A DNA stretch of 64,000 bases, from contig JASISA010000010.1 of the NCBI GenBank assembly GCA_031771865.1, positions 930,001-994,000 on the forward strand, in the 5' to 3' direction. The notes beneath the pieces were generated by a model. That model worked only from the letters and a program-made list of their open reading frames with translations, searched no databases and was not told the DNA's origin. This document shows, one piece after another, positions 11,103 through 22,204 of the stretch; position 1 is the stretch's first letter, and every line of letters starts with the position of its first letter. The position numbers and the translations under genes are program-made. Source of the DNA: Nothophaeocryptopus gaeumannii. Lineage: Eukaryota > Ascomycota > Dothideomycetes > Mycosphaerellales > Mycosphaerellaceae.

Positions 11103-12748
11103 ATGGCGTCCGATTCCCGCATCGAAACAGAGCGTACAGGTAATGGTCCTCGCGATGAAGAGAATGCGCCTCTTCTTGAAGATCAAGGCATGAAGCCAAA
11201 TAAGCGGCTTTCAGTAGGCATCATCTTAGCACTCACTTGCATCAATGGAGGCCTCCAAGTGTTCTTCTCAACCGTCATGGCCGATCTATCTGTAAGTGCA
11301 TTGATCATTCCGTGTTCAGCGTGACTGATAGCAACCCAGCCGTATCTCCAAAAGCTAGGCCTCTCCAAGTCGGCGACGGCAGCAATCATCATCGCTCTAC
11401 CACTGTCAGGAGCTTTCATCGGACCAACAGCAGGGGCACTTAGCGATCGTCTCCAGACACGCTGGGGTCGCAGAAGACCTATCATCCTCGGGGGAGCCAT
11501 CTTTACAATAGCTTTCCTGCTCCTACTAGCATGGTCCGAACAGTTCGTCCGTCTCATCGCAGGTTGTCGAGGCACAAAACGTTGCGGCGACTCTGAGAGT
11601 AGAGTCTCAACAGCCGCAGTCGCCCTCGCAATCTTCTGGACATTGCTTCTAAGCATCGCCGTCCAACCCGTACAAGCCGGTGTTCGAGCACTCATGGTCG
11701 ACATCGCACCCGCAGACGAGCAGAGTCGTGCCAGCGCTTACGCGAGTCGGGTTCAAGGCGCTTGTGCAATCTTTAGCTTCTTTGCAAGCTCATTGAACTT
11801 GCCAAGTTTGCCTGGATTGGACAAGTTGACGCAATTTCAGGCCTTGGCTGCTCTGAACCTCATCACGCTTGGAAGCACCGTGTTGATCACTTGCGTCTTC
11901 ATTGTGGAGAAGGACAGCCGGAAGGTCGCGCTCGAAGCGGATAAGAGAAGTGTTTGGGCAGTTTTTCGCCATATCTATGCTACTGTCTGGCAGTTACCGG
12001 CGAGAATTGCGCATGCCTGTAGAGCGCAGTTCTCGTCGTGGTTTGCGTGGTTTCCGTTGTTGTACTACACGACCACATTCATCGGCGAGCTCGGTAAGTA
12101 TCAATTCAACCAAGGTGAGGTGTTGTTAGCTAATTATGCCCAGGCGTCACCGATATGATGCCTCTTGACGACGGCGGCGACGAACTCGCTCAAGCCGGAT
12201 CACTCGGCAGTCTATCCTTCGCCATCGTAGGCTTCTTCTTCGTCCTCACCCTACCCGTCGTACTGCCATATCTTAGCAGAAGATTTGGCGGCGTCCGTGA
12301 AGACGAGGCCAATGGTGACGAAGTAGCGTCTGGCTCCAGTCTACGTGGTCTCGTGTTGCTGTGGGTCGGCACCCAACCAGTCCTTGGCATCCTCCTGATC
12401 CTCACACTGGCGGCGGCATACCAATGGCAAGGCATCGCCCTTATCGCCATCGCCGGTCTGCCGTGGGCAGTCACACAATGGGTCCCATGGGCGGTCATAG
12501 GATACGAAACATCGAGACTTGGACTCACTGGCGAGAATGGAGACGAAGCCACGGACAGCCAAGCAGGTGCCATTCTCGGCGTGCACAACATGGCCATATC
12601 ACTTCCTCAAGTGCTCTCTGGGGCAGTCAGTAGTGCGACCTACAAGATTGCCGAGACGGCTGGAAGTGAAGTCCCGACAGCTTGGGTTCTTGCTACGAGT
12701 GGTATTGCGGCGTTCATTGCAGCGTACTTGGCTAAACGTGTGTTGTAG
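11103..12748 (+). CDS. GPH/SUT-type sugar (sucrose or alpha-glucoside) proton symporter
   Basis: Three exons: 11103-11291, 11340-12093 and 12144-12748, giving 515 aa. Both introns (48 and 50 bp) are GTAAGT...CAG and keep the frame. Exon 2 has the family signature DRLQTRWGRRRPIILGG just after the second membrane helix. A second conserved block, GVRALMVDIAPADEQSRASAY, contains the R-A-L-x2-D pattern of sucrose transporters. The rest is a run of about twelve hydrophobic segments with a longer charged loop in the middle (starting KDSRKVALEADKRSVW). The N-terminus is short and acidic with ENAPLLEDQG before helix 1, as in plant and fungal SUT proteins. It probably imports disaccharides across the plasma membrane. 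Substrate is inferred from family. No sugar hydrolase gene is adjacent. Confidence 0.88.
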
Positions 12749-13501
12749 TTCGTGGATTCCCAGCCACCAGTCTCTACTTCAACCAAATTGGCATACCAGC
12801 TGCGGCAGTGAGCATTTCTGACATGCCTCCCTCCTCTCACTCAACGTGTAGTCTCTGCAAAAGACCTTGACACCCTCGTTATTCGCCAGAATTTAGCAAT
12901 TCGCATGCGCTTTAGAATCAAACCCAGTGCAAATGCACAGCGTGCCGCGACCGCTGTGGATTGTCTTAGCTCTAGAGATCCGCGAACGTCGCATTTGACT
13001 CATTCCTCTTACTTACGTACTTGGCTGATGAATCTTTAGGTCTCTGGAGTCGATTCCACTCGCATTCAACGCACATTGCTCCAGAAATTTGTCGTTCGTG
13101 TTCTCAGATACGCAGTAACTATAGCGGAGAGACGCACAGCCGTCGTGATGTTGTGCTACGCAGCTGTCGACAGTTCCCTTGCAGCATAGTTGCCCTAGGG
13201 GACGAGAAGTGCAGCGATTATTGCTAAGCCCAAGAGTTTCATAGTATCCGACCAGAGTCTCGTAATTCTCGGTTCGACAAGGTAAATTGATAAAGGTAAG
13301 GAGGAAGTCGTACGTATTATAGCGACTAGAGTATGCGTAGCTGTATACACTTAAGGTCTAAATACGAGTTGCAAATCTTTCTTGCCCTTATCAATCTATA
13401 AATGACCAAGTAGGGCAGGTCTTCCGAGGGAAACTAAGCGCTCCCAAAGAAGGGCTTCCATCATTTCTATTCCATAGACATTACCCCTCGTAGACCGAGG
13501 A
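12749..13501. other. Intergenic, contains a MITE candidate
   Basis: 3' flank of the transporter and 3' flank of the convergent LPAEL-family gene. No supported coding sequence. The one structured item is the inverted-repeat element at 13283-13398, listed separately. Confidence 0.5.
13283..13398. repeat. MITE candidate with terminal inverted repeats and TA flanks
   Basis: The left end reads TAAATTGATAAAGGTAAGGA and the reverse complement of the right end reads TAGATTGATAAGGGCAAGAA. They match over about 20 bases with only transition differences. Each end is bordered by TA (13283-13284 and 13397-13398), the target duplication of Tc1/mariner-type elements. The interior (about 110 bp) is non-coding. 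This fits a short non-autonomous DNA transposon. A single copy is seen here, so the call rests on the inverted repeats alone. Confidence 0.5.
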
Positions 13502-14086
13502 CTAGCTTCCATCCTGAAGACACTTCATTCCACTGACATCACTCCCAAGACACTCTGCTCTTGATCCATTGGAGATTGCGACAATGTGGCAAGAACAGTA
13601 GTCCTTCTCGCTGGCACACGGTTGAGGCTCAATAAAACCTTCCAGGCTGATCTGAACGCACCGATTGCGAAGCTGGACGGACATCGATGTCTTGTTATCA
13701 GTGCCAGTCTCGACGGGATGTACTTGAAGAGAGCCGAGGAGATTCGTCTTCTCTCGACTGAGCTTCATCCGCAGATCCAGAATCGCCTCCATTGCAAACT
13801 CCATATCGAAGCCATCCTCCCAATCTTCACGTTCCTGGAGCTTGAACGTGTTCTCGCCATAGAAGATGCTGATGGTCTCCGCACGGATCTGGCGATTAGT
13901 TGTGGTGACATCAGGTTTTTCTGCTGGCCTCGTGACGACGCAAGGTGAAGCATTTGTGTGGTATTGACGTTCGCTTCGGATTGAGCTGGGTTCGCTTTCA
14001 ACGATGCAGAGGCGCCAGATAACGTTTCGAATCTCACTTGGCAGTCTCTCCAGCTTCGGCTTCTCCGTTGTTTTCGTCTTGGCCAT
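13502..14086 (-). CDS. LPSEI/2EXR-like (F-box-like) fungal protein, 194 aa
   Basis: A single intact exon from the ATG at 14086 to the stop at 13502. Residues 12-27 contain LERLPSEIRNVIWRLCI, the opening motif of the large fungal LPxEIRN family, often annotated F-box-like or 2EXR. It is followed by the second family landmark, a TNRQIRAETISIFYGEN block at about residues 64-81 that matches the usual N-R-Q-I-x2-E...FY-x2-N pattern. The C-terminal half is not conserved in any way I recognise. Molecular function is unknown; some relatives bind Skp1 as F-box proteins, but that is not shown here. Two decayed relatives (15570-16791, 37210-37758) and one larger intact one (61290-62221) lie in the same window. 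Confidence 0.7.
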   Translation of the reverse strand: MAKTKTTEKPKLERLPSEIRNVIWRLCIVESEPSSIRSERQYHTNASPCVVTRPAEKPDVTTTNRQIRAETISIFYGENTFKLQEREDWEDGFDMEFAMEAILDLRMKLSREKTNLLGSLQVHPVETGTDNKTSMSVQLRNRCVQISLEGFIEPQPCASEKDYCSCHIVAISNGSRAECLGSDVSGMKCLQDGS

Positions 14087-14492
14087 AGTTTCTGACTGCT
14101 CTAGTGGTCAGTCCTCAGCACCTTCAAAATGGATCTCGGCTTCTTACCTTGCGAGGGCAGCGTAGCTTGTGGCTCTGCATGTTAGTTCCAAGAGAAGATC
14201 GGAGAATTGAGAACGGTCAGCTTATAGATCTAGCCACAGACTGCTGTCTGAAAATCTGGAACTTTCCTGAGGGAAAGATCGAAGTCTCCAGTCAAATATC
14301 TCGGTCAGCTGTCTTGTAACAGAAGCATTACTTCACATTGACCCGAGTGAGACATTGGTCTCGGTGGCAAGACCGGAGAATACCGGCGTCTACGCAAAGT
14401 GCAATCGTTCACCTAAGTATCCTTGGAAAAATTTACATGCGCGAAAGATGCGGTTGAGAAGGCTTGAAATATGCGTTTCGCGCCGATGATCC

Positions 14493-14890
14493 TCAAGTAT
14501 CTCTTGACTCTTCTCGTGAGAGACGCTCATCGCGTCGCTGCCGGTAACAATGCTGCAGACTTCCAGTCACCAACTCTTTCTGTGATAGCAAAGGGAGGGA
14601 CGAATCAATTGAAAGCTTCAAGAATCGCCGAATGTCCTCCGCGGAAAGGAGTTCGATGTTGCGCGCAAGAGCTTCTTCGACTCGTGGATGCTGCCGAAAG
14701 ATGGCCAGCACGATGCGGATGTAGCGGCGGCAATATTTGTGCGTTTGCGCTGCTATGGCAGAGATGAGCAAAAGAAAGCTGAATGGGTCGAACAACGCAG
14801 CCGGATGATGGTTCAAACCCCTGTAAGAAAGAGGTGAAAGAGTCGACATCTCAGAAAGCAAAACAAAAAAGGCAAAATCAAAAACATACA
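14493..14890 (-). CDS. Possible 3' part of a spliced hypothetical gene
   Basis: A minus-strand reading frame ends at 14493 and looks protein-like: PFSFLLLISAIAAQTHKYC, then RIVLAIFRQHPRVEEALARN and a leucine-rich helical end. A good intron (GTATGT...TTACAG, 14821-14889, 69 bp) joins it in frame to an upstream segment containing GCVHCGKIVEL. The first exon could not be found: that segment has no ATG and an upstream stop at about 14950. Family unknown. It may be a relic or a gene whose 5' exons I failed to model. Confidence 0.3.
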
Positions 14891-14983
14891 GCTCCACGAT
14901 TTTCCCACAATGGACACAACCTTTTCGAACGTGTACCAACGTATAACCCAGCTAGTGAACGAGACGCGCGGTTGTCACGAGGA

Positions 14984-15013
14984 CGGTCGGAACTCGAACG
15001 GTCGGAACTCGAA
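14984..15013. repeat. 15-bp tandem duplication
   Basis: The unit CGGTCGGAACTCGAA occurs twice, head to tail and without mismatch (14984-14998 and 14999-15013). It lies upstream of the possible gene ending at 14493. Confidence 0.85.
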
Positions 15014-15569
15014 CAAGTCGCTGAGCGCAGAAGAGAGCAAGAACGCACCAGTTGAATCAAGGTGGTACTAGACGCAGTGAGGGTGAACATGGACTCTAGC
15101 TTGCCTCCACTAGACCATGCTTTACATAAAGTGTTCCACTCAAGAGCCGTATGTGATAGGCTGAGGAACATTTGTCTATTATATAGGCTGCTTTGGAGCG
15201 TTTCTTGTCTTAGCGCAAACGGCGGCGGTGGCGGGGAGAAAGTGAAGTTTTAAGTGCGCTTTGTTGTCGTGCTCCCTATTGTATGTAATCAGCGAACGTC
15301 CGTTGAAACCACTTGATGAAGCGAATGTGCGCCCAAGAACTGGAGCAGTCCTACTGCTTCAGCAATTCGAAGTCGACGTACCCTTGAAGTGAAGGCGACG
15401 CTAGCCGAGAAGCATGTGAAGGCGGCGGGTCCGAGCGTCGCGTTGGCGGGGAAGCAGCTGCCGCTTCACCCTTATAAATTCAACTCCCTTTCCTTTCCAC
15501 CACGAACATCAATCCCAGCTGCAACTGCTCCCATATTCTCCAGCAGCTTGCAACCGCCGTTAACGCAAA

Positions 15570-16791
15570 ATGGCCTCGACAGCTCACCCCAAGCCAGCGA
15601 CCATACCCGCAGACTACAACAAACAGTATACGATTTCGGGACTGCGCGCGCTCATCAAGAACCGACTCGAGATCGACGCCCCGCAGTACAAGAAGAAGGC
15701 GTACTACGTCCGCATCGTGTCCGCATCCTCGTCGACCACAACGAGCGCTCGTCGCAGCGCCCATGCCGATTCCTCGAGCTTCCCGCCGAGTCACCACCAA
15801 ACCAGATGTGTCGCAAGATGAAAGAGATGATGGCCCTGGCTCTGTGTGCAAGACCGGCTGCCATCCCGCTATACTTGCAACCAATCACCAAATTTGCTCC
15901 GAAGCAAAGATCATCCTGTATGGCGAGATCGAGGCCAAGATCAACATCGTGTGCAGATACACCGACAAGCCAAACGGCAACCTCGGCGCGGGCTCCTTCA
16001 AGACGACCATGGGGATCATCAACACGAATGCATTCGAACCTGGCCTGCGTCCACGGGACCTTGAACAATTGCTCCACCCGCAACTGCTCCAGTTCCACAC
16101 CGTCAAGATCTTCATCCATCTGCGTCATTACGGGTATTGAGTCGCCAACAGCCAGAACCCTACGTCGCGAAGCAACAAGCCTTGCCAGATTGCAAATCAG
16201 TACCTCTTCGGCATCGCAACTCGCCTGGCCATCAGCCCATCGCTCAAGAAAGTCGAGGTCCGGATCGTCCAAGATGGTATCGAGCCGAGCGTCACCCAGC
16301 TGTACAAGACCCTTGCGCGCATCGACACCCTCAAGATCGGGTGCATTGTCGATGGTGTGCCAGATGAGGTCAAGCAGCTGGTGGCTGCGCATCCGTATGG
16401 CGGTCCTGAGCAGCCACTGCCCTTGCTGGAGAGCGCGCAAGGCACGATCGACCGCTTCCGCTCGCGATAGTGGGATTGCCAAGCAAACATCACGCGAGTC
16501 CCGCTCGCGATTGCTCATGCATACCACCATCTCATCAATATCTTCAATTCGCCGGACTTCGTTGACGAGAGTGCGCTCGAGGACTTGGAGCCTAGAGTGT
16601 CTGAAGTGGCGGATTTTCTTGAGGCCAAAGCTGGAGGGAAGACGCAGAGGAAGGGTGTAGCAAAGTACCCGGGGGCTAGAGCTGGAGGAAACAATTCATC
16701 ATTGCGTATGGAGAGAGTTGCCACGGAAGTTTGGTGCGAACCGGACTGCTGTTATTGTGCGACGTGGCGTGGTTGGGTGTACGGGATGTGA
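15570..16791 (+). pseudogene. LPAEx/2EXR-like family relic with frameshifts and stops
   Basis: The protein is spread over three frames. The ATG at 15570 starts about 50 sensible codons. The frame then breaks at 15706-15727, where an 11-bp near-duplication (GTCCGCATCGT then GTCCGCATCCT) shifts +2 exactly into the next coding frame (RILVDHNERSSQ, then FLELPAE, the family motif). A second break near 15820-15850 moves to frame 1, which then runs to about 16740 with ATNHQICSEAKIILYGE, the second family landmark. Frame 1 is interrupted by TGA at 16138-16140 and TAG at 16468-16470 but is otherwise clearly coding on both sides. A 291-aa reading frame on the opposite strand is a shadow. Function of the ancestor is unknown. 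Confidence 0.75.
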
Positions 16792-17607
16792 CCAGGAAAG
16801 GCCCTGAAGCAGAAGTAGTTGAATTGTGCTGCATAGAGGAGATTCGCAAACTCGCATCAGCGCAAAGCCGCCTCATTATCCCCAAGTCCATCCCTCTCAG
16901 CCAAGAAGCCCATCAGATCTCTTCCGTCACATCATCAAGACATCACGAGATCCAACAGACCTCTGGCCAAGTCGCCGCATCACATCTCATATCATCAACA
17001 ACAAGAGCGCGCGCAGGCGAGCATCATCCCAAATCCAAAAACGCGCAAACAAACGAGGAAGGATATCATCAAACAGTAAGAACGCATCAAATCGAAAACA
17101 AATAACCCCATAAGCTCGTTTGTTTCCCACTCCCATCCCAAAGAAAGTCACCCAAACAAAGACGCTATGCAGCAAATGTGCGTTGAAACGAAGAAGAAGT
17201 CTCAAATCATATGCATTCCGCCTCATTCCCATCCCATCCCATCCGTTGTTTCCTCATCATGCACGTTTCCTTCAATTTCCTTCAAGGGGGTATCTTTCCA
17301 TTCATCCATCGCGTTAGCATACGTAAGATAGTAATGGCGTGTCGGGTAAGAATCGTCTGATAGTCGTAAGCGTGAGCGTGAGCGTGTTGAGGTGTTTCAG
17401 GGTGTTCAAGTTCCGCGCCAAATGCATTGTTGCTTTGCGTCCCCAAACGTGATACGTCGATGTTCGTATTTCGCGTATCCAGTTCAATTGTGTCGTTATA
17501 GTCATTACGTTCGTCATACATAAGAAATGGGTCGCAGTCTAGGTACGTGGTAGAAGTGTTCGTAGTAGGGCGGTAATGGAGCGTCGATCAATGGGGGCCA
17601 CAATGTG
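16792..17607. other. Intergenic, 3' flank of the C2H2 gene
   Basis: No supported gene. The right part is the 3' UTR of the minus-strand C2H2 regulator. A short GTGAGC-rich run (about 17360-17385) is the only visible repeat. Confidence 0.45.
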
Positions 17608-19780
17608 TCAGCGATTCTCGGCAGCCCGGCTCCCTTCGCTGGTGGCAACGGCGACAAGCGCATCGAGCTTCGACATGTCATGTTGCGGTTGTTGGGGATA
17701 GTTTGTTTGCGCGAATCTCGGATCGTGACCAGACTGTAGAGCGTAAGTCTGAGGGGGCTGGTTGTGTTGTGGTGGCGCTTGCACATAAGTCTGATAGCCG
17801 GAGTCAGTCCGGACTCGGTCGGACTTGTGCTGTATGTGACTGCTGTGAGGGTAGTATACCTTCTGCTCGTCCGTAGTTATTGCGGTTCCCGGCGGAGGGT
17901 ATTCGGCCACACCGCCAGGGTTGACGATGACTGGCGTGTATTCGATGCCCTGCGAGGCCGACGGAGTAGGAACGCCATCACTACTACCAGAATCCTCAGG
18001 CGACGGTCGGTGCGGCATGAAAGGTGCTCCGGGCTGACCGCCTTGTTGAGGCGTGATGGGACCACCGTACCAAGCGTTACGCTTATTCTTTCGAGGCGTA
18101 ACAGGCGGCTCCGGCATCGAAACATGCTTCGGTTGTACGTACTGTTGCGGCGGTGCCTGGGGGCCGTAGTACATTACCTGCTGCTGTTGAGGCTGCAGGG
18201 CTTGCTGTGCTTGCCACTGCCCTTCAACAGGTGCATTTGCAGCCGTGATATCAAGCCTAGTCAGTCCCTGCTGTAGGTCGCGGCCTGAGCTGGTAGGCCT
18301 TGGCGACGAATCTAGCATCATTGCATCTCCCGGCTGCGGCTGTCGTGCGCTTGGTGGTGGAGCATGATCGAAACTTTCAATGCCAGGAAGCCTTGTCATC
18401 TGACTTGCTGCCTGTTGTTGCGTGAACGCCGGTCTAGGTTCGTCCGGGGTCTGATGGTACGTCAGACCGCTTGTAGCTGGTCGTTGAGCATACTGGGAAT
18501 TTGAGCTGGGATGCCAAGTCCTCCTACGATATTCCATCTCCGACTCAGATTCCCGGCGGCCGTGTGAGAATACCGAACTCGTCGGACTTCCGAAGACGCT
18601 GCTATTTTGAGAGACTGTCGCTAACTGCCCCGAGGGGACGGGACTAAAGTAAGGCTGAGGGTAGGTAGCGTTGTGTTGCTGAAACGGATTGCCTGCTGAC
18701 GGCACGGACAAGCGACGGCCCGATGATCGAGCACCATTATAGTATGATGATCTGGAGACGGAAACAGGTGAGGCCATGCCAGACTGAAAACGAGGACTCT
18801 GGCCCCCAGTAGAATATGCGGTCGAAGTCGGCGTGCTGAACCCAGTGGGCGACTGACTGTAGTAGACATATTGCTGACCTGGGCTTCCGGTCACTCCGTT
18901 GTAAGTCTCGAGCGACAGTCTGGCCCGAGAGGAAGGATCGTTGGCCATGGCCAGCGGTTGCGGCCGTCGTCGTGCATCCTCAGGTCCGCCGATACTTGAA
19001 GTCGTTGATCCGATACTCGACGTGGAAAGATTGCGGCTATGACCTCGCGAGTGGCCGCCGCTCTGACTGCCGAGAGTGGATGCGCGAGAGCGATTCGTGG
19101 GCGGACGCACGCGGTCTGTGCGGATTTGTCGCTGGAATCTAGTACTCGTAGCGGCCAGAGACTCAGCGGGTATTTCCTCGTTCACGTGTACTGTCTGCGC
19201 GTGTTGGCGGAGATTATCAAGGCGCGAGAATCGTCGTGAGCAATGGCATTGAAAAGGCCTCTCCCCAGTGTGCTTTCTACATTCATGTCAGCATCGAATT
19301 ATCCGAATGCGCGGATGAGACTCACCGAATATGCCTGGCCAAATGCTCGCTGCGCGTGAAGCTGAGCTGACAGGGCGGGAACTCGGTACAGAAGAATCGT
19401 TGCCCTTTCTTCTTCTTGCCCGATTTGCCCGACTCGTCTTTATCGTCCTCATTATCCGACCCGTCGTCTTCAGCTGCATCGTCGTCATCGTTGTCCGCAT
19501 CGCCCATTTCTACATCTTGCGAATCGCTGTCTTGCGGATTGTTCGCGCGCCAGGAGGCACCAGATTCAGGCTCATCGGTCGTGGGCGCTGTAGGCAAATC
19601 GCTAGGTAGAGGTTTCTGTCCTAAGACACCGCCGAAACTGTGTCTCGTAGGCGTGTTGGGTGTTGATTCCACATCTTCAGTCGCTTCGGCGGGTGCCGGC
19701 GTCGTCGGCGTCGGAGTGGGCGCGTGAGTCGGTTGCTCGTCGTTGGAAGCGCCAGAGTTCACAGCGGCGAACGTTGCCAT
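17608..19780 (-). CDS. Two-finger C2H2 zinc-finger transcription factor
   Basis: Two exons: 19326-19780 and 17608-19276, giving 707 aa with the ATG at 19780. The 49-bp intron (GTGAGT...GTAG) splits the zinc-finger region, and splicing restores the linker. Finger 1 contains [19 protein letters not shown] and finger 2 contains [15 protein letters not shown], joined by [10 protein letters not shown] (about residues 128-183). This closely spaced pair is typical of fungal regulators related to yeast Usv1/Rgm1/Rsv2, nuclear DNA-binding proteins of nutrient and stress response. Before the fingers is an acidic tract (about residues 85-120) ending in GKKKKGQRF. The long tail is rich in Ser, Pro and Gln, with conserved-looking patches [13 protein letters not shown] and [10 protein letters not shown]. 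The frame stays open upstream to an ATG at 20212, so a longer N-terminus is possible. Confidence 0.85.
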
Positions 19781-22204
19781 TTGCAGCACTGCTGGAGAGC
19801 TGACCGCTCGTAGTGTGGGACGTACGTTGGAGCGGTCTTGCACCAGCGCACGGTTGAGCGTCGATTCGTCAGATGCGGAGTATGAATGCGTCTCCTCCGT
19901 CCACCGGTGGTCGAGTATCAATGTTCGTTGTGGCAAGCGGTGAATGTACCGAAAGCAAGGCTGGAGATGGTCAACGTCCCGTACGCATGCGAAGCCCGAT
20001 CGAATAGCTTCTGGAACGGAAGAGGCCGTCGAGTCGTCCGTTGAACGTGCAGGAGTCTGCTCGGAAAGGTGCAGGCTGCAGAGTAGTGTGAGGAGGGTGA
20101 GATGCACCCAAGCGTGACCAAAAGAAAGGCTGACGACTAGATAAGACGCCAGCGATAGAGGCACAGTAGGGACGTGAAACGTGCTGCAGGCTGGTAAGGA
20201 TTCCCGCCACAAGAAAGCTGACGATCAGGACAACAGCGCAAGGAACGAAAGGCTGAAAGCAACAGAGAGGGGGCATGGAGGAGCTGGTCATATGCATGGT
20301 AGCATGTAGCAGACCAAAGGCCCAGCGCAACAGGTGGGGCGGGAAAGGTACCTCACTACTCTCCAGGTCGTCACAGAGGTGTCGGTGGTGTCAAGAGTTG
20401 GCAGGGATGTTCTGAGGCGCCGATCGGTCCGTGTGAGAACAGATATGAGATGCCACTCCGCTGTCGATCTTGAATACACCAACCTCACGCCAGCAAGCAA
20501 ACTTTGTTCAGGAGTTGCGCAAGCCGACAAGGTGCTCTGTGCAAGTCCACGGCCAGTGTCTCATTTGAAGCGACAACGATGTTGTTGTTACCGCTTTGCT
20601 TGACTGCCATTCCTTGTCATCGCTGTGATCGAAACTTGTCGGCACGGAATCAACGCGGCGATGCATAGAGTTGGAAGCAGGTAAAGATATGGCGGGGATG
20701 CTCCGCTGGTCGTAGAGAGCGACCAGCGTTCCTGTCAGGTACACACGTGCAGGACAGATCCACACCGTGCTCGACCAGCGTGGCGGACTCCGCGTCCTCC
20801 ATATCTGCTTTATGTAGACTCTACGACTTGCGTTTTGGCATCTCGACGACGTTTCTTCCCAGTCTGCAAGTGAGAATCGCCGCCGCAGAGCTCGCAATTG
20901 CAATAGCCATCATCGCATGCCGTGATATGAAACATGGGAGGGATGAAGCTTCTCCTTCAAACTCCGGTCGTCAGCTGTTGGCGGTGACGACCAGCGACGA
21001 TGCAAAACGCAGAGTGCGACGTCGCTTAAATGCCATTCAACGGCATGTCGACTGCGCCGGCGACGCCTGTACTCCACACCTCCGGGACCTCTGTACAGTA
21101 CTGTGCTGCCGCCGTGAAGACCAATCGTGGCAGCGAGGAAGGATCTTCGGCTTAAGGATGGTGTGCATGCAGCTAAATTAGCGTTCTGGCGTCCACTGCA
21201 AGGGCGAGTACTTGTGGGTACGTCTAGCCCAGGTACCCAATGAAAGTTGCCGCCGTGGTAGAGATGGAGTAGACGCTGGCCCAAGATCACTGTGTTGAGA
21301 TCCAAGACATTTTTGGAGTCATTCACGCCGGAAAGTATGGATGAGCGGAGGTGGAGGAGAGCAGCGCGCAGGCCAGTCACAGCGTTGGTAATAATGGTCT
21401 TCACACAACTACTTGCGAAGGAGTTGCTGCTTGCGACATCTTCACTGAGGCGTGCTGCAGGTGTCATCCGCATGAATCGTGCAATCGTGCAAGCGGCCGT
21501 TGATCTCGCCGTTGGCGCTGACTCGCTTCGCACGGACATCGACCACCCAGCCATTCTCGCCGCCACGTTCCTGGCCACCACACCACCACACGCTGTTTCG
21601 TCCAGCATCGTCCAGCATCGATATGTGCCTGCCGCATCTATTGTCTGGCGAGCATCACACCGTCATATCCGAGGAGAGACAGCGGATTTGCCCGCCGTTG
21701 AATATATCGAGAAAACTGCCGTGTCCTCGCATGCGTACACGGCGTTTGGGAGCAATGTCGTGCATACTCGTGCGGCCTTTGGTGGGTGTTGTGAGGCAAG
21801 CGAGAATTCGACAAGAGACGCACACAGCAGAGGAGGCGAAGTAGAAAGTCGGCCGTTCAAGAATCATTGTTCCGGTGGAAAGCGCAATATAAGACGTGCC
21901 TTCTCCTGAATTCATATGCATCGCTGCTGACCACACAGGCCAAAACGGTGGACGTCAAGGAATGCGATCTCGACTTCACTTCAACTTTCCCCCCTGGCTT
22001 AGGAAACTACTCGAAGACACTTATCTACATGTACGTGCATACGGAATGTCGTTATCACCTTACCCGGAATAAGCAGCTCTTTTATATCACCGCCTCCGCT
22101 CCGCCGCCGCCTCGACACCATCCGTTGTCCGCCCCTATCTGAAAAGCCGACGAGCCTTTTCTCTGGCGATCGCCCAATCTGTACCATCAGACTGCACCTA
22201 TTCT
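19781..22204. other. Long upstream region of the C2H2 gene, no supported gene
   Basis: About 2.4 kb with overlapping reading frames on both strands (for example 20910-21608 minus, 21292-21909 plus) and no recognisable domain. The part next to the C2H2 start is open in that gene's frame to 20212. A long 5' leader or control region is plausible for a regulator gene, but nothing specific can be shown. Confidence 0.4.

Noticed and set aside
11183..11704. 173-aa minus-strand reading frame
   Set aside because: Antisense of transporter exons 1-2, whose conserved motifs lie on the plus strand.
15655..16530. 291-aa minus-strand reading frame
   Set aside because: It is the complement of the frame that carries the LPAE and NHQICSE landmarks. 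It has no motif of its own.
15389..16660. 423-aa plus-strand reading frame
   Set aside because: Its start lies upstream of the real ATG and most of its length is in the wrong frame of the decayed LPAEx-family gene. Only the short RILVDHNE...LPAE part is genuine.
20910..21608. 232-aa minus-strand reading frame upstream of the C2H2 gene
   Set aside because: Composition is Arg/Ser-rich without domain pattern, and a similar-length frame exists on the other strand (21292-21909).
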